Below, piece after piece: positions 17,484 through 26,454 of a stretch of DNA of 37,750 bases (positions within the stretch are counted from its first letter, which is position 1; every line of letters starts with the position of its first letter). The notes beneath the pieces are model-generated. The model was given only the letters and a program-made list of their open reading frames with translations. It was not told the DNA's origin and ran no database searches. Source of the stretch: an uncultured Oleispira sp. (GTDB lineage Bacteria > Pseudomonadota > Gammaproteobacteria > Pseudomonadales > Oceanobacteraceae); assembly GCA_913019965.1 (NCBI GenBank), contig CAJVZR010000039.1:1-37750 (forward strand). Reading direction: 5' to 3'. The position numbers were made by a program, and so were the translations under genes.

Positions 17484-18518
17484 TTAAAAGTTTTCTGGCA
17501 TCTTGGCTTTATCGCGAGCTACTTCTCGTGAGATCAAGCCTTTACTCAACATAGTCTGTAAACATTGATCCATGGTTTGCATTCCTAACGAACCACCGGT
17601 TTGAATGGCAGAATACATTTGCGCAACTTTAGCTTCACGAATCAAGTTACGGATCGCTGGGGTGCCAATCATAATTTCATGGGCGGCAACTCGCCCACCA
17701 CCGTTCTTTTTCAATAACGTTTGCGAGATTACCCCTTGTAGGGACTCCGATAACATCGAACGAACCATCTCTTTTTCCTCTGCTGGGAATACATCGACAA
17801 TACGGTCAATGGTCTTAGCGGCTGAACTGGTGTGCAAGGTACCAAATACTACGTGACCCGTTTCTGCTGCAGAAAGTGCCAAACGAATAGTTTCTAAATC
17901 TCGCATTTCCCCCACCAGAATGACATCGGGATCTTCACGCAGTGCCGAACGTAGAGCTTCGTTAAAGCCTAACGTATCGCGGTGAACTTCACGTTGGTTA
18001 ACTAGACTTTTTTTCGATTCGTGTACGAATTCGATCGGGTCTTCTACGGTTAGGATATGGTCATATTTAGTATCGTTAATAAAATCGACCATCGCTGCTA
18101 GGGTGGTAGACTTACCCGAACCTGTTGGGCCGGTTACCAATACGATACCGCGAGGGGTCATGGCTAAATCTTTAAAGATCTGCCCCATACCCAAGTCATC
18201 CATGCTCAATATTTTCGATGGAATAGTACGGAATACCGCGCCCGCACCGCGGTTATGGTTAAACGCGTTCACACGGAAACGAGCGACACCCGGCACTTCA
18301 AACGAGAAATCAGTCTCTAAGAATTCTTCAAAATCCTTACGCTGTTTATCATTCATAATTTCATAGACCAAAGAATGCACTTCTTTATGGTCCAGCGCCG
18401 GCAAGTTAATACGGCGAACATCACCATCAACTCGAATCATGGGTGGCATATCAGCTGATAAATGTAGATCCGAAGCGCCTTGCTTCGCACTAAATGCCAA
18501 TAACTCAGTAATATCCAT
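17484..18518 (-). CDS. pilT: PilT, type IV pilus retraction ATPase
   Basis: 344 residues, exactly the family length. Walker A GPTGSGKST is at residues 130-138, the Walker B region DPDVILVGEMRD is at about 196-207, and the PilT-specific retraction motif AIRNLIREAK is at 288-297. It depolymerises the pilus and powers twitching motility. GAGGAA stands about 5 bases before the ATG. It diverges from yggS across 137 bases, the same layout as in P. aeruginosa. Confidence 0.97.
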   Translation of the reverse strand: MDITELLAFSAKQGASDLHLSADMPPMIRVDGDVRRINLPALDHKEVHSLVYEIMNDKQRKDFEEFLETDFSFEVPGVARFRVNAFNHNRGAGAVFRTIPSKILSMDDLGMGQIFKDLAMTPRGIVLVTGPTGSGKSTTLAAMVDFINDTKYDHILTVEDPIEFVHESKKSLVNQREVHRDTLGFNEALRSALREDPDVILVGEMRDLETIRLALSAAETGHVVFGTLHTSSAAKTIDRIVDVFPAEEKEMVRSMLSESLQGVISQTLLKKNGGGRVAAHEIMIGTPAIRNLIREAKVAQMYSAIQTGGSLGMQTMDQCLQTMLSKGLISREVARDKAKMPENF

Positions 18519-18655
18519 ACTTGTTCCTCAACCTAACCGGGGATTTCGCTTATACTCATTTGTGTCGCTAAATGTGGACACTTAAGATTCAGTATAGAGA
18601 ATGATCCGCCACTGTATCTAATACCAATTAACTAATCCTAAAGCAGTTATTAAGA

Positions 18656-19342
18656 ATGTCTACACTAGAGCAGCGATATAAAGACGTTAAAGCCCATATT
18701 TGCTCAGCTTGTGAACAAACGCACCGTTCCATTGACGAAGTAAAACTGCTGGCCGTCAGTAAAACCAAACCCGCCCACATGGTCGAAACTCTCTATCAAC
18801 TTGGCCAGCGCTCGTTTGGTGAAAATTATCTGCAAGATGCCGTTGAGAAAATAACCACTTTAGCCCACTTGAACGATATTGAATGGCACTTTATTGGCCC
18901 GATACAATCCAATAAAACTCGAACCATTGCCGAGCATTTTCAATGGGTGGAAACCCTGGACCGAGAAAAAATCGCGCAGCGCTTAAACGATCAAAGGCCA
19001 GACCAACTGCCCCCGTTAAATATTCTAATTCAAGTCAATATTTCTCGAGAAGTGCAAAAGAATGGTATATCACCAGAACAGATTGAAAGCTTTGCTAATA
19101 TTATTGAGCAATTACCACAATTGTCATTACAAGGACTGATGTGCATACCCGAAGCGACCGACGAAGAAGAAAAGCTCGCGGCGCAGTTTGACGAAATGCA
19201 GCAACTATTAAAGCAACTGGCTAACAATCATCCGCAATGCACAGTATTATCCATGGGCATGTCGAATGATTTAGAATTAGCGGTAAAACACGGCAGTAGC
19301 GAAGTAAGAATTGGCACCGATATATTTGGTGCCCGCGACTAA
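18656..19342 (+). CDS. yggS: YggS/PROSC family pyridoxal-5'-phosphate homeostasis protein
   Basis: 228 residues with the alanine-racemase-like TIM-barrel fold. The PLP-binding lysine is Lys36 in LLAVSKTKP; GENYLQDAVEK and the C-terminal STIGSSEVRIGTDIFG-like segment (here KHGSSEVRIGTDIFG) complete the signature. It buffers free PLP in the cytoplasm and has no known catalytic turnover. It sits immediately upstream of proC, a coupling seen across bacteria, and diverges from pilT. The ribosome site is weak. Confidence 0.96.
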   Translation: MSTLEQRYKDVKAHICSACEQTHRSIDEVKLLAVSKTKPAHMVETLYQLGQRSFGENYLQDAVEKITTLAHLNDIEWHFIGPIQSNKTRTIAEHFQWVETLDREKIAQRLNDQRPDQLPPLNILIQVNISREVQKNGISPEQIESFANIIEQLPQLSLQGLMCIPEATDEEEKLAAQFDEMQQLLKQLANNHPQCTVLSMGMSNDLELAVKHGSSEVRIGTDIFGARD

Positions 19343-19392
19343 TTATTATCCCGTCGCAGTAGAATTTATTATTGAGAATCGAAGGAATTTAC

Positions 19393-20235
19393 ATGAGCAA
19401 CATTTGTTTTATTGGCGGCGGCAACATGGCCACCAGCCTTATTGGTGGTTTAATCGCTCAAGGGCATGCAGCTTACTCAATCAGCGTCAGTGATCCCAAT
19501 GAAACTCAGCGCAGCCAATTAGAGCAGCAGTTCTCAGTGAATACTTTCGCTGATGCCAGTACGGCGATTCAAGATGCGGATATCGTTGTGCTTGCGGTTA
19601 AACCTCAAGTCATGAAAGACGTTGCTTTAAGCATTAGCGCTGCCATGAATGCCACCGCCAAACAGCCACTATTCGTTTCCATTGCCGCGGGGATTAATTT
19701 ATTTTCTCTGCAAACTTGGTTAGGTGAAGAGCAAGCCATCGTACGTTGCATGCCGAATACCCCTTCTCTAATCCAATTAGGCGCCAGTGGTTTATTCGCC
19801 AACGAACATACCAGTATTGTACAAAAGAACCTAGCTGAAACCGTATTGAAAGCCGCGGGAATAGTACAGTGGGTTCAGAGTGAAGCCGAGATTGATGCCG
19901 TCACCGCAGTGTCTGGAAGTGGCCCAGCGTATTATTTCCTATTAATGGAAGCCATGATTGATGCCGGTACTGAATTAGGCTTAAGTCGTGAAACCGCTAG
20001 CGAACTGACCATTCAAACCGCCATCGGTGCCGCACAAATGGCAAAAGAAAGTGATGTGGATACCGCTGAGCTACGCCGCCGTGTGACCTCCCCAGGTGGC
20101 ACGACGGAACAGGCGATCAAAACATTTGAAGGCGCTCATCTACGCGACATCGTAAAAGCAGCGTTAAACGCGGCTAATCGCCGCTCGGGTGAGCTGGCGG
20201 AAATGTTGGGCGAAGAGATGCCAAGTAAAAAGTAA
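19393..20235 (+). CDS. proC: Pyrroline-5-carboxylate reductase
   Basis: 280 residues from the ATG at 19393, chosen because GAAGGA precedes it by 7 bases; a TTG seven codons earlier has no such support. The N-terminal NAD(P)-binding loop ICFIGGGNMATSLIGG, the central SGSGPAYYFLLMEAM and the C-terminal TSPGGTTEQAI are diagnostic. It reduces 1-pyrroline-5-carboxylate to proline, the last step of proline synthesis. It lies 50 bases after yggS and upstream of yggT, as in Pseudomonas. Confidence 0.97.
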   Translation: MSNICFIGGGNMATSLIGGLIAQGHAAYSISVSDPNETQRSQLEQQFSVNTFADASTAIQDADIVVLAVKPQVMKDVALSISAAMNATAKQPLFVSIAAGINLFSLQTWLGEEQAIVRCMPNTPSLIQLGASGLFANEHTSIVQKNLAETVLKAAGIVQWVQSEAEIDAVTAVSGSGPAYYFLLMEAMIDAGTELGLSRETASELTIQTAIGAAQMAKESDVDTAELRRRVTSPGGTTEQAIKTFEGAHLRDIVKAALNAANRRSGELAEMLGEEMPSKK

Positions 20236-20398
20236 GAATTTGTGTAGTAATATTTTTTATAGATAGGCTGCTGTATTCACAGATAAGGACAGAATGAGGG
20301 TAGAAAATTATCCTTTTCGCCCCTATCTTTATAGCAGCATTAATAACACGGATTATTAGCCGTGTTTTATAAACCTCATTATCGTTTCGGAGATGTAT
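20236..20398 (+). promoter_or_regulatory. proC-yggT spacer with several inverted repeats
   Basis: This 163-base gap carries AGATAGG (20261-20267) complementary to CCTATCT (20322-20328), and overlapping it CTGCT (20268-20272), complementary to AGCAG (20333-20337). The two pairings are not collinear, so they compete. A separate hairpin AACACGG-N8-CCGTGTT (20345-20366) is followed by TTAT. This could be a weak terminator, an attenuator or the remains of a promoter region; sequence alone does not decide. Confidence 0.35.
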
Positions 20399-20983
20399 AT
20401 GACCCCTCTTACCCAAGTGGGCATGTTAGTAATCAATACCCTCGTTGGCCTGTATCTTTTGGTCGTGGTATTGCGCTTTTTATTACAGCTAGTTCGCGCT
20501 GACTTTTACAATCCGATTTCTCAGTTTATTGTTAAAGCGACCAATCCACCTCTACTGCCATTACGTAAGTTCATTCCAGGCTGGGGCGGCATCGACATCG
20601 CATCCTTGGTATTAGCGCTATTAGTACAAGCGATCGCGATCGTCTTAATATTACTGCTAAATGGTATTCAGCCTCCTATTCAGGTCGCTATATGGGCCGT
20701 CATTGGGGTGTTGAGTTTAGTTTTAAAGATCTACTTCTGGGGCTTACTCATTACCGTCATCGCCTCTTGGATTGCGCCTAACTCTTACAATCCGGCGCTG
20801 ATTTTAATTAACCAAATTTTAGAGCCAGCCATTAAGCCAGTACGTAAGCTAATGCCGGATATGGGCGGCATCGATATTTCTCCGATTATCGCCTTCTTAT
20901 TGATTCAAGTTTTAGAGATTCTAGTGGTCAAAGGACTAGCCCAGATGAGCGGTATGCCCTCAGGCTTAGTTTTAGGGATTTAA
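20399..20983 (+). CDS. yggT: YggT family integral membrane protein
   Basis: 194 residues with two YGGT repeats. Each has a hydrophobic helix followed by a conserved block: NPISQFIVKATNPPLLPLRK in the first half and NPALILINQILEPAIKPVRK in the second, each then followed by GGIDI. About four to six membrane helices are expected. Function is poorly defined (a link to osmotic or K+ stress is reported in E. coli). I prefer the ATG at 20399 over the one at 20393, since the GGAG touches the first ATG but lies 6 bases before the second. It is co-directional with proC, as in Pseudomonas. Confidence 0.92.
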   Translation: MTPLTQVGMLVINTLVGLYLLVVVLRFLLQLVRADFYNPISQFIVKATNPPLLPLRKFIPGWGGIDIASLVLALLVQAIAIVLILLLNGIQPPIQVAIWAVIGVLSLVLKIYFWGLLITVIASWIAPNSYNPALILINQILEPAIKPVRKLMPDMGGIDISPIIAFLLIQVLEILVVKGLAQMSGMPSGLVLGI

Positions 20984-21013
20984 CCTTCAAGCCAAGTTAT
21001 ATTCTAAAAAAAC

Positions 21014-21038
21014 GATCAGGGGCAGATTGCCCCTGATC
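21014..21038 (+). terminator. Strong hairpin after yggT
   Basis: GATCAGGGGCA-GAT-TGCCCCTGATC is a perfect 11-bp stem with a 3-base loop, 30 bases after the yggT stop. The downstream side is TTCT, a poor U tract, while seven A residues precede the stem, so on the minus strand the U tract would be better. It probably ends the yggS-proC-yggT transcript and insulates metX. Confidence 0.75.
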
Positions 21039-21055
21039 TTCTGACCAAATCTCGC

Positions 21056-21061
21056 TATAAT
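21056..21061 (+). promoter_or_regulatory. Candidate -10 element of the metX promoter
   Basis: A consensus TATAAT lies 37 bases before the metX ATG. With a 17-base spacer the -35 position would be CTGATC, which is the right arm of the preceding hairpin, a poor match to TTGACA. A short leader of roughly 30 bases is predicted. Confidence 0.45.
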
Positions 21062-21098
21062 CCCCCACATTCAAACTGTCTTAAGTGTACAAGCATCC

Positions 21099-22268
21099 AT
21101 GCCAGCACAAATTCCAGACGATAGCGTCGGTATCATCAGCCCTAAAATTCAACGTTTTGATGAACCTCTTACGCTCCGTAGCGGCCGAGTTCTAGAGTCT
21201 TATGAACTGATCTACGAAACTTATGGCGAGCTCAATGCGGATGCCAGCAATGCCATCCTAATTTGCCACGCCTTAAGTGGTGACCACCATGCGGCCGGTT
21301 ATCACAGCATGGAAGACAAACGCCCAGGTTGGTGGGATACCTGCATTGGTCCCGGTAAAGCTATTGATACCAATAAATTCTTTGTTGTTTGCCTGAATAA
21401 CTTAGGCGGCTGCTCTGGCTCCACAGGCCCAACCAGCATTAATCCTGAAACCGGCAAAGCCTACGGCCCCGACTTCCCAATCGTTGCGGTACGTGACTGG
21501 GTCCGAAGCCAAAAACGCCTGGCGGATTTCTTAAATATTCAACAATGGGCCGCCGTTGTCGGTGGATCATTGGGCGGCATGCAAGTTCTACGTTGGTCGA
21601 TTCAATACCCTGATCGTCTACGTCACGCATTAGTAATTGCCTCTGCACCTAAATTAAGCGCACAAAACATCGCCTTTAATGAAGTGGCTCGTCAGGCCAT
21701 CAGTAAAGACCCCGACTTTCACCAAGGCCGCTATATGGACCATGGGGTCGTGCCTAAAACGGGTTTATCCCAAGCTCGTATGCTGGGCCATCTAACCTAT
21801 ATGTCCGGCGATGCGATGAAAGAGAAATTCGGTCGAGAACTAAAAACCGAAGAACTCAGCTTTAGTTTCAATCCAGAATTTCAGGTCGAAAGCTATTTGC
21901 ATTATCAAGGGCAAAAATTTAGCACTCAGTTTGATGCGAATACCTACCTATTAATGACCAAGGCGTTGGATTATTTTGACCCAACCGTCGATCATGATGG
22001 CGACTTAGTGAAATGCTTAAGTCAGGCTCAGTGCAAATTCTTTGTTACCTCTTTCACCACGGACTGGCGCTTTGCTCCAGATCGTTCGGAAGAAATTGTT
22101 AATGCCTTAATGCAAGCGGATAAAGACGTGAGCTACGCCTGTATTGAATCTGAAAATGGCCACGATGCGTTCTTATTACCGATTCCTCGTTACCTAGACG
22201 TATTCAGCGCCTATATGAGCCGAGTAGAAGCCGACATTCCCGCGATCACTCAAGCAGGAGGTCAATAA
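21099..22268 (+). CDS. metX: Homoserine O-acyltransferase (MetX)
   Basis: 389 residues of the alpha/beta-hydrolase fold. The nucleophile elbow is GGSLGGMQ with Ser157; the C-terminal catalytic His is in [22 protein letters not shown] and [12 protein letters not shown] are family blocks. It acylates homoserine, the first dedicated step to methionine. In Pseudomonas-type bacteria that carry MetX beside MetW, succinyl-CoA is the reported donor in spite of the acetyltransferase-like family name, so I would call it succinyltransferase with moderate confidence. No good Shine-Dalgarno precedes the ATG. It lies 1 base before metW. Confidence 0.95.
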   Translation: MPAQIPDDSVGIISPKIQRFDEPLTLRSGRVLESYELIYETYGELNADASNAILICHALSGDHHAAGYHSMEDKRPGWWDTCIGPGKAIDTNKFFVVCLNNLGGCSGSTGPTSINPETGKAYGPDFPIVAVRDWVRSQKRLADFLNIQQWAAVVGGSLGGMQVLRWSIQYPDRLRHALVIASAPKLSAQNIAFNEVARQAISKDPDFHQGRYMDHGVVPKTGLSQARMLGHLTYMSGDAMKEKFGRELKTEELSFSFNPEFQVESYLHYQGQKFSTQFDANTYLLMTKALDYFDPTVDHDGDLVKCLSQAQCKFFVTSFTTDWRFAPDRSEEIVNALMQADKDVSYACIESENGHDAFLLPIPRYLDVFSAYMSRVEADIPAITQAGGQ

Positions 22269-22269
22269 C

Positions 22270-22881
22270 ATGAGTACTGCTCTCGATAATTTACGTCCTG
22301 ATCTATCCATTATTCAGCAATGGGTAAAACCCAATAGCCAAGTACTCGATCTAGGTTGCGGTAAAGGTGAACTGTTAAGCTTTTTGAAAGCCGAGAAAAG
22401 TGTACGCGGTTACGGCTTAGAAATCAGCCCAGAAAAAATCACCCACTGCATCTCTAACGGTATCAATGTCATTGAACAGAACCTGGACTCAGGACTAAGT
22501 AACTTCAAAGATAACAGCATCGATACCGTCATCATGGCGCAAGCACTGCAAGCGGTTCAGCAGCCCGATGTCCTTGTGGAAGAAATGTTACGCATTGGTA
22601 ATCAAGCAATTGTTACATTCCCTAACTTCGGTTACTGGCGAACACGCCTATACTTGTTATTGAAGGGCCGCATGCCGATGTCCGAATCGTTACCGTATAA
22701 TTGGTACGATACTCCGAACATCCACTTGTGTACTTTTAAAGATTTTGAACAGCTTTGCCACAGTAAAGGCATCCGCATATTGAATAAAACGGTAGTGGAT
22801 GACCAGCATAACGAACATTGGAGCATTGGCCTTTGGCCTTCTATGCTCGGTGAAACTGCGGTTTATCATATCAGCCGATAG
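22270..22881 (+). CDS. metW: MetW, methionine biosynthesis methyltransferase-fold protein
   Basis: 203 residues. The class I SAM-binding motif VLDLGCGKGELL and the MetW-specific TFPNFGYWRTRLYLL segment are clear. AGGAGG lies 8 bases before the ATG. MetW is always paired with metX and is required for full homoserine acyltransferase activity in several proteobacteria; its own methyl-transfer substrate is unknown. The near-contiguous arrangement with metX indicates one operon. Confidence 0.96.
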   Translation: MSTALDNLRPDLSIIQQWVKPNSQVLDLGCGKGELLSFLKAEKSVRGYGLEISPEKITHCISNGINVIEQNLDSGLSNFKDNSIDTVIMAQALQAVQQPDVLVEEMLRIGNQAIVTFPNFGYWRTRLYLLLKGRMPMSESLPYNWYDTPNIHLCTFKDFEQLCHSKGIRILNKTVVDDQHNEHWSIGLWPSMLGETAVYHISR

Positions 22882-22891
22882 GAGGCACAAT

Positions 22892-23371
22892 ATGTTTAAG
22901 TTCGAAAATGGCTCTCTGCTAACCCGCTTACCTTATGTCATCGGTGCATTTTTACTGTGCTTGGTTTCTATTAGTGCAAGCGCGGAACAGAAACTGGTAT
23001 TTGGTGAATATGAAGTACACTACATGGGCCTGAGCAGCGATTTCCTCACCCCGGAAGTTGCCAAAATTTATGACATTCCTCGCTCGCGTTCGCTAGGCTT
23101 CTTAAATATATCCGTATTGCAAAAAACCAAAGGTGGCCAAGTCCCTGCTGCCCTCGATGCTGAATTAACAGGCAGTATTCGCAACCTCATAGGCCAAAGC
23201 CGCGAACTAGAATTCCGCCGTGTCCGTGAAGGTCAGGCCATCTATTACATCAGCACCTTCCGTTTTGATGATGGTGACATGTATAACTTCGATCTCGATG
23301 TGGTACCTAGTAATGCCCGTCAGAAAAACTTTGATGTGAAGTTTAGCCAGCGCTTCTACGAAGAAAATTAG
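22892..23371 (+). CDS. DUF4426 family exported protein
   Basis: 159 residues from the ATG at 22892, which has a good AGGAGG upstream; the open frame reaches further back into metW but without such a site. An N-terminal signal peptide with hydrophobic core VIGAFLLCLVSISASA suggests cleavage before EQKLVFG. The mature part is a beta-rich domain of about 135 residues (VHYMGLSSDFLTPEVAKIYD). No function is known. The gene is conserved between metW and rdgB in Pseudomonas, and the same order here supports the assignment. Confidence 0.9.
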   Translation: MFKFENGSLLTRLPYVIGAFLLCLVSISASAEQKLVFGEYEVHYMGLSSDFLTPEVAKIYDIPRSRSLGFLNISVLQKTKGGQVPAALDAELTGSIRNLIGQSRELEFRRVREGQAIYYISTFRFDDGDMYNFDLDVVPSNARQKNFDVKFSQRFYEEN

Positions 23372-23406
23372 AAATAAACGAAAGTAAGTAAAAAACAGAC
23401 AATAAT

Positions 23407-24000
23407 ATGATTGAAAAACTCGTTCTAGCCAGTGGCAACCAAGGTAAGCTGCGTGAGTTCTCGCAGCTTTTTGCTGATAAAGACATTCAAGTCATCCCCC
23501 AAAATGAATTCGATACCTTAGAAGCAGAAGAGACAGGTTTAAGCTTTGTTGAAAACGCGATCATAAAAGCACGTAACGCCTGTAAGTTCTCGGGACTACC
23601 TTCCCTCGCCGATGATTCTGGTTTAGAAGTTGATGCATTGCTCGGCGCTCCAGGTATCTACAGTGCTCGTTATGCAGGTATTAATGCCAGTGATGAAGAT
23701 AACTATTTGAAGTTGCTAGAAGCGCTGAAAGATGTACCGGCGGAGAAGCGGACTGCGCGCTTCCAGTGTGTACTTGTATATATGCGCCACGAAAATGACC
23801 CTACGCCACAGGTCTTTCAAGGTAGCTGGGAAGGTCAGATCCTTTCCGAACCATCTGGTGCGGAAGGCTTTGGTTATGATCCTATCTTTTTAATCCCTAA
23901 CGAAGCGTGTAGCTCGGCTGAGTTAAGCAAAGAACGTAAAAACGCATTGAGCCATCGTGGCCAAGCAATTCAGGAATTACTAAGAAACTGGCGCCCTTAA
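23407..24000 (+). CDS. rdgB: dITP/XTP pyrophosphatase (RdgB/HAM1)
   Basis: 197 residues. Diagnostic blocks are LASGNQGKLREFSQL, ADDSGLEVDALLGAPGIYSA, EGFGYDPIF and SHRGQAIQEL. It hydrolyses non-canonical purine triphosphates (dITP, XTP) to monophosphates, keeping them out of DNA. The ribosome site is weak. Its stop overlaps the stop of the convergent response regulator by 4 bases. In P. aeruginosa hemN follows rdgB; here that synteny stops. Confidence 0.97.
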   Translation: MIEKLVLASGNQGKLREFSQLFADKDIQVIPQNEFDTLEAEETGLSFVENAIIKARNACKFSGLPSLADDSGLEVDALLGAPGIYSARYAGINASDEDNYLKLLEALKDVPAEKRTARFQCVLVYMRHENDPTPQVFQGSWEGQILSEPSGAEGFGYDPIFLIPNEACSSAELSKERKNALSHRGQAIQELLRNWRP

Positions 24001-24710
24001 AGCAGCTCAAACTTATAGCCAACCCCATAGACGGAGTGAATAATCTCTGTCTCTGGGCACTTTTCACTAATGCGTTTGCGTAGTTTACGAATATGACTGT
24101 CGATGGTGCGGTCACTGACGACTCGATGGTCTTGGTAACCTCCATCCATCAACTGCTGGCGACTAAATATGCGTCCAGGCTCATTAGCTAAAATTGCCAA
24201 TAGTTGAAATTCTACCGCGGTAAGATCAAGCTCCTGGCCATTCAAGATAGCTTTGTATTTCTCTTCTTCTAATACCAAGCCCGCTAACAGTTCAGCCACC
24301 GGCTTTTCATCGACCCCACCTTGCTTATGAGATTGCATCAGCTGGCTACGACGAATAATAGCTTTAACCCGCGCGACGACCTCCCTTGGACTATAGGGCT
24401 TACACAAATAATCATCGGCACCAAACTCTAAGCCAATTAAGCGATCAATTTCTTCTACCCGCGCCGTCGCCATTAATATCGGCAGACTAGAGTACTTGCG
24501 AACGGCTTTACAGATTTCCATCCCATTTAAGTTAGGCAGCATAAGATCAAGAACCATCAGATCGATCTCTTGGTGATGCTGATCAATCCAATCTAAGGCC
24601 TGCTGCCCATCAGAAATTACTTGAGTTTCAAAACCACTTTGAGTGAGATAATCCACCAGCAGTTGCGCTAATTTAGGCTCATCTTCAACAATTAAAATTT
24701 TATCGGCCAT
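23997..24710 (-). CDS. OmpR-family response regulator, BaeR-like
   Basis: 237 residues. The receiver domain has ILIVEDEPKLAQLL, phospho-acceptor Asp in LMVLDLMLPNLNG, and the BaeR-type block GLEFGADDYLCKPYSPREVV. The winged-helix DNA-binding domain (about 140-235) has LTAVEFQLLAILANEPGRIF and the recognition region SDRTIDSHIRKLRKRI. It is encoded directly after its kinase gene (33-base gap). BaeSR in E. coli answers to envelope stress and drives efflux genes; here no efflux pump is adjacent, so the regulon may differ. The phased CACATT repeats upstream of the kinase gene are a candidate binding site. Confidence 0.92.
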   Translation of the reverse strand: MADKILIVEDEPKLAQLLVDYLTQSGFETQVISDGQQALDWIDQHHQEIDLMVLDLMLPNLNGMEICKAVRKYSSLPILMATARVEEIDRLIGLEFGADDYLCKPYSPREVVARVKAIIRRSQLMQSHKQGGVDEKPVAELLAGLVLEEEKYKAILNGQELDLTAVEFQLLAILANEPGRIFSRQQLMDGGYQDHRVVSDRTIDSHIRKLRKRISEKCPETEIIHSVYGVGYKFELL

Positions 24711-24743
24711 TGTCTTTCCTTTTGATTCTAATACCCTACCCTG

Positions 24744-26429
24744 CTAGTAACGGGGCAAACAGAGCACCATTTTAATTCCACCTAAATCTGACAAGCTAGC
24801 GCTCAGTTCACCACCATGATTTTGTGCAATTTTTTTACAAATGGCTAACCCAAGACCTGAACCTCCGGTTTTACGATTCCGGGATTGCTCAGCCCGATAT
24901 AAGTGATCAAAGATTTTATCCAGCTCTTGTTCTTTCACACAGGGGGCTGAATCTATCAGAGTGAATATAATCACATCATTTTTCAATACCAAATCAGCCA
25001 CTAAAGTTCCCGGCGCATGAGTATACTTAATGCTGTTATTCACCAAATTGTGTATTAGCTGTGATAACCGGCTAGCATCACCATTGACCCAAGCTTCCTC
25101 GCGACTTTCTTCAATGTGATTGACAAAATTGAAGCTTAATCCGGCTTTATCAATCAGTGGCTGAAAGCGCTCAAGATCATCTTCAACCAGAGCCGAAAAA
25201 TCTAATTCCTGTTTTTGATAACTCATCGCGGCCACATCACCACTAGCCAAATCACTGCTGGTCAGCTGATATAAATCTTCGACTAAACGCTGTAAATGCA
25301 GTGCCTCTTGATGTGCCGATCCTAGGTTATCTTTATTCATCTCACGAATGCCATCCAACATCGCTTCAAGCTCGCCACGCATAACCGCAAGTGGCGTGCG
25401 TAATTCATGAGAGATATTTGCAAGCCAGGTTTTTCGGCTGCTATCGATTTCTTCGAGCTGTTGTGCGAGATGATTAATATCTTCTGCTATACGCCCAATT
25501 TCATCTTTACTCTCTACTGGCGTGCGATGCGAAAAATCTCCCTTGGCTAAGGTGTGTAAAGAATCAACGATCGGCCTTAAGGGTCGTAATAATAATTTAG
25601 CAAAGGGTAATGCTAACGAAGCAGAGAGCAAGACCATCAATACCGCAATCCACCATAAATTACGACTCAGCTCTGCCGATAAATCTAGATCATAATCATC
25701 TAATAAGCGCTCTCTATTGGCATAGCTTAAATAACCAATAATATGACCTACTTGCTCACTAGCGGAGGCTTCTTTTGAGATAACATGACTATAAACTGCT
25801 AAGTATTGCCGATGCTCAGGCTTAGCCAGAAAACCGGTAATTAACTCTTTATCCGCATTTAATAAAGCCAACGGGTCTTGCTTATCTTTTTTACGCGGAG
25901 GCGGACGCTTGTCTGGTCTAGGCTCTCTTCTATCGCTCTCTGCTCGATAATCTCTCGGTGGCCTGAAATCTCTGTGTGGCCGTTGAGGAGGCCTATGATC
26001 ACGGGACTTTCGATCAGGCCGAAAGTCATTATGATCCTCAAATCGGTGATGCTCAGGTGGGCGATGATCTCCATTACGCCTTATTTTTCTGCGATCTGCT
26101 TGCGACTGTTCTGCTTGCTGACGCGCTTCCTTTGCACGAGCACGCTCTAATTCTCTCGGCTGAATATCAATGCCAGCGTCAGTCTGCATTTGTAGCCAGC
26201 GATAGCGTGAAGCTTGTAATACTTGCCAATCCCCTTGCTGCTGATAATGCTCCGCTAGCTGCAACGATAGATTCTGGTATTGCTGCAAAGCCCGCTTATT
26301 AACGTGCGCTAATAAACCACGATCAAAACTCCATTGCGCCAGAGCCATCATAAGAGAGACAAGCAATAAAGACGCTAATAACGTAATCGCAAATAACTTG
26401 TATTGAACCCGCACGGTATTTGTTCTCAA
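24744..26429 (-). CDS. BaeS-like sensor histidine kinase with Arg/Pro/His/Asp-rich periplasmic insert
   Basis: 561 residues. Transmembrane helix 1 is at about 10-32 and helix 2 at about 258-280, followed by HAMP, the H box SHELRTPLAVMRGE (His341), the N box LIHNLVNNSIKYTH and G box GGSGLGLAICKKIA. The periplasmic part begins like BaeS (FDRGLLAHVN, Q-G-W motif). It then contains an unusual low-complexity stretch at about 95-185 rich in Arg, Asp, Pro and His. A stop codon lies directly upstream, so the start must be the TTG at 26429 or the in-frame GTG at 26414; GAGAA before the GTG slightly favours the latter. It is transcribed with the downstream regulator and divergent from the peroxidase gene. 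Confidence 0.9.
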   Translation of the reverse strand: MRTNTVRVQYKLFAITLLASLLLVSLMMALAQWSFDRGLLAHVNKRALQQYQNLSLQLAEHYQQQGDWQVLQASRYRWLQMQTDAGIDIQPRELERARAKEARQQAEQSQADRRKIRRNGDHRPPEHHRFEDHNDFRPDRKSRDHRPPQRPHRDFRPPRDYRAESDRREPRPDKRPPPRKKDKQDPLALLNADKELITGFLAKPEHRQYLAVYSHVISKEASASEQVGHIIGYLSYANRERLLDDYDLDLSAELSRNLWWIAVLMVLLSASLALPFAKLLLRPLRPIVDSLHTLAKGDFSHRTPVESKDEIGRIAEDINHLAQQLEEIDSSRKTWLANISHELRTPLAVMRGELEAMLDGIREMNKDNLGSAHQEALHLQRLVEDLYQLTSSDLASGDVAAMSYQKQELDFSALVEDDLERFQPLIDKAGLSFNFVNHIEESREEAWVNGDASRLSQLIHNLVNNSIKYTHAPGTLVADLVLKNDVIIFTLIDSAPCVKEQELDKIFDHLYRAEQSRNRKTGGSGLGLAICKKIAQNHGGELSASLSDLGGIKMVLCLPRY

Positions 26430-26454
26430 TCATATATAAAAAAGAGGAATCAAT

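Noticed and set aside
22799..22891. Longer start for the DUF4426 protein inside metW
   Set aside because: It would bury the signal peptide and lacks a ribosome site, whereas 22892 has AGGAGG.
25878..26302. Plus-strand open frames opposite the kinase insert
   Set aside because: They are antisense to the Arg/Pro-rich coding region of a clear histidine kinase and have no family features.
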